A stretch of DNA of 35,390 nt from the NCBI GenBank assembly GCA_964497825.1, contig CAZCFA010000027.1, positions 1 through 35,390 on the forward strand, in the 5' to 3' direction. The DNA comes from RHKX01 sp964497825. GTDB taxonomy: Bacteria > Actinomycetota > Thermoleophilia > Solirubrobacterales > 70-9. Below the pieces are notes generated by a model, which did no database searches, was not told the origin of the DNA, and was given only the letters and a program-made list of their open reading frames with translations. The number at the start of each line of letters is the position of its first letter. Position 1 is the first letter of the stretch. A program made the translations under genes and the position numbers. Of the stretch, positions 31,223 to 35,390 are shown in pieces.

Positions 31223-31879
31223 GTGAGCAAGTTCACCTCGCTGAACGACGAACTGCACGACTACATAGTCGCCAACGGCGCCCGCGAGGACGAGGCGCTG
31301 CGCCGGGTGCGCGAGACGACCGCGGCGCTCGGCGACATCGCGGTGATGCAGATCTCCCCTGATCAGGGCGCGATGATGACGATGCTGGCGCGGCTGCTCG
31401 GCGCCCGCCGGGCGCTCGAGCTCGGCACCTTCACCGGCTACTCGGCGATCTGCATCGCCCGCGGGCTCGCTCCCGGCGGCGTCCTCGTCGCCTGCGAGCT
31501 CGACCCCGAGCGGGCCGAGACGGCGCGCCGGAACTTCGCCGCCGCCGGCGTCGGCGACCGGATCGAGATCCGCGTCGGGCCCGCCGCCGAGACGCTCGCG
31601 GCGATCGCCGGCAGCGGCGCGGAGCCGTTCGACCTCGCGTTCATCGACGCCGACAAGCCCGGCTACCCCGGCTACTACGAGGCCTGCCTCGAGCTGCTGC
31701 GGCCGGGCGGGCTGATCGTGCTCGACAACGTGCTGCGCGACGGCACCGTGCTCGACCCGGCCGACGACGAGAGCGCCCGGGCGATCGCCGAGCTGAACGA
31801 GCGGATCGCCGCCGACGAGCGCGTCGACGTGGCGATGCTGGCCGTCGCCGACGGGATCACGCTCGCGCGCAAGCGCTGA
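31223..31879 (+). CDS. O-methyltransferase, caffeoyl-CoA OMT type
   Basis: 218 residues from GTG 31223 with GGAG upstream. A class I SAM methyltransferase of the caffeoyl-CoA/catechol OMT family (PF01596-like): ISPDQGAMMTMLARLLGARRALELGTFTGYSAICIARGL contains the lid and motif I (LGTFTGYS). Motif II is ACELDPERAETARRNFAAAG, then FDLAFIDADKPGYPGYYEACLELLRPGG with the catalytic/metal Asp (IDADK) and LIVLDNVLRDG with the second metal ligand (DN). These enzymes O-methylate catechols or sugars using Mg2+. The neighbours suggest a glycan or aglycone acceptor, but this is not shown by sequence. Four bases separate it from the next glycosyltransferase. Confidence 0.92.
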   Translation: MSKFTSLNDELHDYIVANGAREDEALRRVRETTAALGDIAVMQISPDQGAMMTMLARLLGARRALELGTFTGYSAICIARGLAPGGVLVACELDPERAETARRNFAAAGVGDRIEIRVGPAAETLAAIAGSGAEPFDLAFIDADKPGYPGYYEACLELLRPGGLIVLDNVLRDGTVLDPADDESARAIAELNERIAADERVDVAMLAVADGITLARKR

Positions 31880-31883
31880 GCCG

Positions 31884-32981
31884 ATGCGGATCGGGATCGT
31901 CAGCAAGTGGTCGGCGAGCGGCCAGGCGGTCGTCGCCCGCCAGATCCGCTCGGCCCTCGACGGGCTCGGCCACGAGACGTTCGTGCTCGCTCGCCCCGGC
32001 TCGGGCCCGCGGGCCGAGCGGGCGGCGTCGGCGCCCCGCGACCCGGTCTGGGATCAGCCCGGCGTCACCCGCGGCTCCCAGCACGAGATGGACGGCGCCG
32101 AGTACCGCGCCTGGGCCGAGGCCTGCGGCCTCGACGCCGTGCTCTGCGACGAGAACTACCAGTGGGAGCAGGTCGGCTCGCTGCGGGCGCTCGGGGTGCG
32201 CACGATCGGGCGCTTCGTCTGGGAGTACTTCGGGCCCGACAGCGTCGAGCCGGCGCGGGCGACCTACGACACGATCTACTCGCTGCACCGCGCCGAACGC
32301 GACCGCTACGCCGAGCTCGGGATCGACTCCCCGTACGTGCGCTGGGGGCTGCATCCGGAGCTGCTGGAGGCGGCCGCCGCCGCGGGTCGAGGCGGGCCGC
32401 AAGCGGAGGAGGGGGGCCCGGTCTGGTTCTACTTCCCCGGCTCGTACCTGGGTCGGCGGAAGCCGGTTCGCAGGGTGATCAAGGCGTTCCGGCAGGCCCG
32501 CGGCGAGCATCTGCGGCTGCTGATCGACGCGCAGCTGCCGCGCAACGACGAGCTGCTGCGCGACGCGGCGACGGCCGATCCGCGGATCGCGCTCGCGCTC
32601 GAGGACGAGCCCGAGGCCGAGCACCGGCGCCGGTTCGCGGGCTGCGACGTCTGCTTGGCGCCGTCGCGCTGGGAGGGCCTGGGCCTGCCGCTGTTCGAGG
32701 CGACGGCGTTCGGGCTGCCGATCATCACCAACGACAAGCCGCCGATGTCGGAGCTGGTCCTCGACGGGCGCTCGGGGCTGCTCGTCCCGTCCCGTCGCAA
32801 CGGCGAGACCCGCTCGGGCCTGCCGGCCTGGGACCCGGACGTGGCGGCGCTGACGGCGGCGATCGAGCGGCTCGGCGATCGCGCCGCGCTCGAGCGGATG
32901 GCCGCCGGCGTGCGCGAGCTGCAAGAGCAGCGCGACTGGAGCGGGACCGTCGCCGATCTGGACGCCCTGCTCGCGGGCTGA
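31884..32981 (+). CDS. GT4-family glycosyltransferase (paralogue 3 of 4)
   Basis: 365 residues from ATG 31884. RIGIVSKWSASGQAVVARQIRSALDGLGHETFVLARPGSG opens the N-domain. It has Ser-Ala-Ser where the other three have Phe-Asn-Arg (FNRGQ), a notable divergence. CDENYQWEQVGSLRALGVRTIGRFVWEYF, FPGSYLGRRKP and APSRWEGLGLPLFEA (E-x7-E, about 263 and 271) are the family blocks; LPIITNDKPPMSELVLDGRSG follows. Predicted cytoplasmic retaining glycosyltransferase with unknown substrates. It lies between the O-methyltransferase (4-base gap) and a methyltransferase (25-base gap that contains a TACGCT box). Confidence 0.85.
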   Translation: MRIGIVSKWSASGQAVVARQIRSALDGLGHETFVLARPGSGPRAERAASAPRDPVWDQPGVTRGSQHEMDGAEYRAWAEACGLDAVLCDENYQWEQVGSLRALGVRTIGRFVWEYFGPDSVEPARATYDTIYSLHRAERDRYAELGIDSPYVRWGLHPELLEAAAAAGRGGPQAEEGGPVWFYFPGSYLGRRKPVRRVIKAFRQARGEHLRLLIDAQLPRNDELLRDAATADPRIALALEDEPEAEHRRRFAGCDVCLAPSRWEGLGLPLFEATAFGLPIITNDKPPMSELVLDGRSGLLVPSRRNGETRSGLPAWDPDVAALTAAIERLGDRAALERMAAGVRELQEQRDWSGTVADLDALLAG

Positions 32982-33006
32982 TCGCCATTACGCTGGCCCC
33001 TCCGAG

Positions 33007-33717
33007 ATGACCGATGCGACCGACAGGCCGGAGCTTGAGACGCTGAGCGAGGAGCTTCGCGCGAGCGGCTGGCCGAGCCGCTGGGAGCGCTTCCGGCTCC
33101 CGGTCGAGCTCGGCGGCCGCAGCTTCCTCGACGTCGGCTGCTGGGAGGGCGTCCACTGCGCCGAGGCGGTCCGCCGCGACGCCGCCGACGTCGTCGGCGT
33201 CGACCTCTGCACCGGGCCCGAGCTGGCCGCGAACGTCGAGCGCTACGGCTTCGAGTTCCTGCAGCTCGACGTCTTCGGCGATGCGTTCGCGGCGCTCGGG
33301 GGCTTCGACGTCGTCCTCTGCTCGGGGCTGCTGCCGACCGCGCCGAGCCCGGCGCTGCTGCTCACCCGGCTGCGCGCCGCGGCCCGCGAGCTGCTGGTCC
33401 TCGAGACGGCGATCATGACGACCGGCGGGGCGCAGCCGCTGATGGCCTTCGTCGGCGGCGACGACGGAACGCCGAACCGCTCGCAGTGGTGGCTCCCGAA
33501 CGCGGCCTGCGTCGAGCGGATGCTGGCGGCGGCTGGCTTCGAGGGCATCTCCCGGGTCTGGGAGAGCGCCGACGGCGACGACGGCCGCGCCTGCTTCCAC
33601 GCGGTGCCGAGCGGCCGCGCCGACCGCCGCAGCCTGCAGCCGCGCAAGCGGAAGCAGATGAGCATCAACGGCGGCAGCCGGATCGAGGGGCGCGGGCGCG
33701 GCGACGGCCGGGGCTGA
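33007..33717 (+). CDS. Class I SAM methyltransferase, DUF1698/CmoB-like
   Basis: 236 residues from ATG 33007. GRSFLDVGCWEGVHCAEAVRRDAADVVGVDLC is the SAM-binding motif I plus acidic strand. FEFLQLDVFGDAFAALGGFDVVLCSGLL covers motifs II-III. LLVLETAIMTTGG and PNRSQWWLPNAACVERMLAAAGFEGI resemble the mo5U34/CmoB-related methyltransferase group, where WW.PN precedes the C-terminal helix. Despite the resemblance, the neighbouring glycosyltransferases argue for a glycan or small-molecule acceptor rather than tRNA. The last 30 residues form a basic Arg/Lys/Gly-rich tail (RKRKQMS..., GRGRGDGRG) that is unlikely to be folded. The next glycosyltransferase starts 6 bases after its stop. A TACGCT box lies 12 bases before its start. 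Confidence 0.85.
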   Translation: MTDATDRPELETLSEELRASGWPSRWERFRLPVELGGRSFLDVGCWEGVHCAEAVRRDAADVVGVDLCTGPELAANVERYGFEFLQLDVFGDAFAALGGFDVVLCSGLLPTAPSPALLLTRLRAAARELLVLETAIMTTGGAQPLMAFVGGDDGTPNRSQWWLPNAACVERMLAAAGFEGISRVWESADGDDGRACFHAVPSGRADRRSLQPRKRKQMSINGGSRIEGRGRGDGRG

Positions 33718-33722
33718 CCCCG

Positions 33723-34796
33723 GTGAACGTCGGGATCGTCAGCAAGTGGTTCAACCGCGGCCAGCCGGTGGTCGGCCGCCAGCTCCGCTCCGCGGTCGAC
33801 TCGCTCGGCCACACGAGCTTCGTGCTCGCCAAGCCGCGCCGCGAGAAGGGGCCGAAGCCGGGCGCGCTCGAGCTCAGCGGCGTCTGGGACCAGCCCGGCG
33901 TGACCGCGGCGTCGGCGTTCGCGACGCCGCTGGAGGAGTACGTCGACTGGGTCGAGGCGAACGGCATCGAGGTCGTCCTCTGCGACCAGAACTACCAGTT
34001 CGATCAGCTCGCGAAGCTGCGCCGCCGCGGCATCCGGGTGATCGGCCGGTTCGTCTGGGAGCACTTCACCCGCGACCACCTCGTCGGCGCCCGCGACGCC
34101 TACGACGTCATCTACTCGGTCACCAGGATCGAGCAGCAGCGCTATCGCGGCTGGGGGCTCGACACGCCGCGCGTTCCCTGGGGCATCCACCCGGAGCTGC
34201 TCGCGGTCGAGCCGCAGCGGCCCGGCGACGGGCTCGTCCGGCTCGTCTTCCCCGGCGGCTTCCTCGGCCATCGCAAGCCGGCCGAGCCCGTCGTCGAGGC
34301 GTTCAGCCGCGCCCGCGGCGAGCAGCTGCGGCTGGTCGTCAAGGCGCAGGTCGAGCGCTCGCGGCTGCAGCGGCTGCTGCCGCTGATCGAGGCCGACCCG
34401 CGAATCGAGCTGGTCCTCGCCGACGAGCCCTGGGACCAGCACCTGGCGCGGATCGCCGCCAACGACGTCTCGATCTCACCCTCGCGCTGGGAGGGGCTGG
34501 GGCTGCCGCTGTATGAGGCGATCGCGTTCGGGATGCCGACGATCTGCAACGACGACCCGCCGATGAACGAGGTGATCGCCGACGGCGACAACGGCCTGCT
34601 CGTCCGCTCCCATCCCGACGGCGAGGCGCGCTCGGGGATCCCGGCGCGGACGCCCGACATCGCCGCGCTGACTGCGGCGATCGAGCGGCTCGGCGAGGAG
34701 GCGACGCTGGCCGAGCTGCGCGCCGGCACGATCAGCTCGCGCGAGCGCTTCCCCTGGGAGCGGACCGTCGCGGCGCTGGACTCGCTGCTGGGCTGA
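33723..34796 (+). CDS. GT4-family glycosyltransferase (paralogue 4 of 4)
   Basis: 357 residues from GTG 33723; the frame is open further upstream but overlaps the methyltransferase and has no homology there. NVGIVSKWFNRGQPVVGRQLRSAVDSLGHTSFVL, CDQNYQFDQLAKLRRRGIRVIGRFVWEHF, FPGGFLGHRKP, KAQVERSRLQRLL, and SPSRWEGLGLPLYEA with E-x7-E (about 257 and 265) place it with the other three paralogues. PTICNDDPPMNEVIADGDNG follows. Predicted cytoplasmic sugar transfer; substrates unknown. It is the last gene of the 30.3-34.8 kb operon. Directly after it begins a repeat-rich non-coding region. Confidence 0.88.
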   Translation: MNVGIVSKWFNRGQPVVGRQLRSAVDSLGHTSFVLAKPRREKGPKPGALELSGVWDQPGVTAASAFATPLEEYVDWVEANGIEVVLCDQNYQFDQLAKLRRRGIRVIGRFVWEHFTRDHLVGARDAYDVIYSVTRIEQQRYRGWGLDTPRVPWGIHPELLAVEPQRPGDGLVRLVFPGGFLGHRKPAEPVVEAFSRARGEQLRLVVKAQVERSRLQRLLPLIEADPRIELVLADEPWDQHLARIAANDVSISPSRWEGLGLPLYEAIAFGMPTICNDDPPMNEVIADGDNGLLVRSHPDGEARSGIPARTPDIAALTAAIERLGEEATLAELRAGTISSRERFPWERTVAALDSLLG

Positions 34797-34810
34797 GCGG
34801 CGCCGGCCGC

Positions 34811-34961
34811 GCGCGCCGCGACCCGCGGCCGCTTGCCCCGCCACATGTCGCCGAACGTCGCGCGACCGCGACCCGCGGCCGCTTGCCCCGCCACTCGTCG
34901 CCGAACGTCGCGCGACCGCGACCCCCCGGGCCGCTTTGCCCGCCACTCGTCGCCGAACGTC
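34811..34961. repeat. 50-bp tandem repeat, three copies
   Basis: Copies start at about 34811, 34861 and 34911. Each reads GCGCGACCGCGACCC-GCGGCC-GCTTGCCCCGCCACTCGTCGCCGAACGTCG in pieces. The first and second copies differ mainly in CATG versus TCG, and the third has one extra base and a CCC-GGG change. Each copy ends with CCGAACGTCG, the same arm that begins the 46-bp palindromic elements; the third copy runs straight into element B. Confidence 0.85.
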
Positions 34962-34999
34962 GATATCTACCCGCTATAGCGGGTAGCGGTTGACGTTCG
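34954..34999. repeat. 46-bp palindromic element, copy B
   Basis: Arms CGAACGTC (34954-34961) and GACGTTCG (34992-34999) are perfect 8-bp inverted repeats. The centre is a perfect 20-bp palindrome, CTACCCGCTATAGCGGGTAG (34967-34986). An RNA or single-stranded form would make one hairpin with a long stem. Followed by ATGGTGGGC, as in copy C. Confidence 0.85.
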
Positions 35000-35014
35000 A
35001 TGGTGGGCACTCGA

Positions 35015-35060
35015 CGAACGTCGATTTCTACCGGCTATAGGGGGTAGCGGTTGACGTTCG
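35015..35060. repeat. 46-bp palindromic element, copy C
   Basis: Arms CGAACGTC (35015-35022) and GACGTTCG (35053-35060). The centre CTACCGGCTATAGGGGGTAG (35028-35047) matches its reverse complement at 8 of 10 arm positions. It starts 61 bases after copy B with the same downstream flank (ATGGTGGGC). Confidence 0.85.
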
Positions 35061-35380
35061 ATGGTGGGCGGGGCCGGCGCTCCCCGGCGCACGCGCGAAG
35101 CCGTGTTGCCAGCCGCGAGTACCCCGCAGGTCGAGCGCGGGGCGGGTTGACCACCGCATCGGTGGTGAACTCGCCCCGCGGCCACGTCCGACCCGCGAGA
35201 ACGCCGGGCGCAGTCGGCCGGCTTCGCCCCGCGGCCAGGTCCGACCCGCGGCCGGCTTCGACCCGCGAGGACGGCGGGCGCGGCGGCGCGGTCGGCTCGC
35301 GGCGGCGCGATCGGCGCGGCCCGACGTGGTCGGCGAGCGCGGCGGCGCGGTCGGCGCGCCCCGGCGCGGCGGCCGGGCTC
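35061..35380. other. Non-coding, repeat-rich stretch before the right edge
   Basis: No convincing gene is seen; short frames here run through repeats. It contains an 18-bp imperfect hairpin (35139-35177). It also has two diverged copies of TCGCCCCGCGGCCANGTCCG followed by ACCCGCG, starting at 35171 and about 35224. Three copies of GGCGGCGCGRTCGGCKCG lie at 35282-35299, 35301-35318 and 35341-35358. Confidence 0.6.
35139..35177. terminator. 18-bp imperfect hairpin, possible terminator or structured element
   Basis: GGGGCGGGTTGACCACCG (35139-35156), loop CAT, CGGTGGTGAACTCGCCCC (35160-35177). The arms pair at 16 of 18 positions. It lies about 340 bases after the last gene and may end read-through from that operon, or isolate the gene beyond the right edge. 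Confidence 0.5.
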
Positions 35381-35386
35381 TACAAT
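35381..35386 (+). promoter_or_regulatory. -10 box at the right edge (TACAAT)
   Basis: TACAAT differs from TATAAT at one base and stands out in very GC-rich surroundings. By analogy with the other boxes here, a start codon should lie about 6-10 bases downstream, i.e. 2-6 bases past the window end. Confidence 0.5.
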
Positions 35387-35390
35387 CCGC

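Noticed and set aside
34811..35060. Possible CRISPR array
   Set aside because: The repeat units are contiguous with no unique spacers of constant length, and no cas gene is near. It is a tandem repeat followed by palindromes.
34732..35185. Minus-strand frames of 72 to 92 residues through the repeat region
   Set aside because: Their sequence is the translation of the tandem repeat and palindromic elements (recurring IERQPLP.IAGR), not a conserved protein.

Overview
The window is chromosomal DNA from a very GC-rich bacterium, almost certainly an actinobacterium. Class Thermoleophilia (Solirubrobacterales-like) is my best guess, from GC content, the style of the hypothetical proteins, and many start codons preceded by TANNNT instead of a Shine-Dalgarno (SD) sequence. 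The taxon is inference. I see no tRNA, rRNA, CRISPR array, prophage or insertion sequence. Coding density is high, with many GTG, TTG and probably one CTG start, and several stop/start overlaps of 1 to 4 bases.

Layout. 1-1.7 kb: end of a membrane protein gene, then a convergent MscS-type channel. 1.7-6.15 kb (minus): three coupled genes for two sulfatases and a secreted two-domain protein. They are divergent from 6.2-8.6 kb (plus): a TetR regulator, a DUF1330-like protein and a large propeller-like protein. A 29-bp palindrome lies between the two units. 8.6-14 kb: a MEST/epoxide-hydrolase-like alpha/beta hydrolase (minus), clpB (plus) behind a 23-bp palindrome, and two uncharacterised minus-strand genes. 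14-16.3 kb: a tightly coupled glycosyltransferase, SRPBCC protein and methyltransferase unit. 16.4-28 kb: a purine biosynthesis region (GYD protein, purD, purE, purB, then purC, then purS-purQ). It is interrupted by minus-strand P450 and zinc-ribbon genes, a sulfotransferase, a 928-residue LuxR-type (LAL) ATPase regulator, a very small ORF with its own terminator, and a small membrane protein. 28-34.8 kb (plus): a second glycosyltransferase with a lipoprotein that probably starts at CTG, a second sulfotransferase, an O-methyltransferase, a third glycosyltransferase, another methyltransferase and a fourth glycosyltransferase. 34.8-35.4 kb is non-coding and repeat-rich.

Function. The purine genes cover GAR synthesis (PurD), AIR carboxylation (an unusual PurE), SAICAR synthesis (PurC), adenylosuccinate lyase (PurB) and two of the three FGAM synthetase subunits (PurS, PurQ). 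PurL, PurF, PurM and PurK are not in the window. Threaded through this region are four paralogous GT4 glycosyltransferases, three methyltransferases and two sulfotransferases. With the two sulfatases nearby, they suggest an undescribed methylated and possibly sulfated glycan or glycolipid. That is inference from gene content only.

The most unusual sequence-level observations are: (1) a TANNNT box 6-10 bases before the start codon of twelve genes, implying widespread leaderless transcription; (2) three copies of a 46-bp palindromic element with 8-bp terminal arms, one of which supplies the C-terminus and stop codon of a gene; (3) a 50-bp tandem repeat ending in the same arm; (4) a hidden lipoprotein signal peptide starting at CTG; and (5) a 35-codon ORF with an SD and a perfect 12-bp hairpin terminator, divergent from the LAL regulator.
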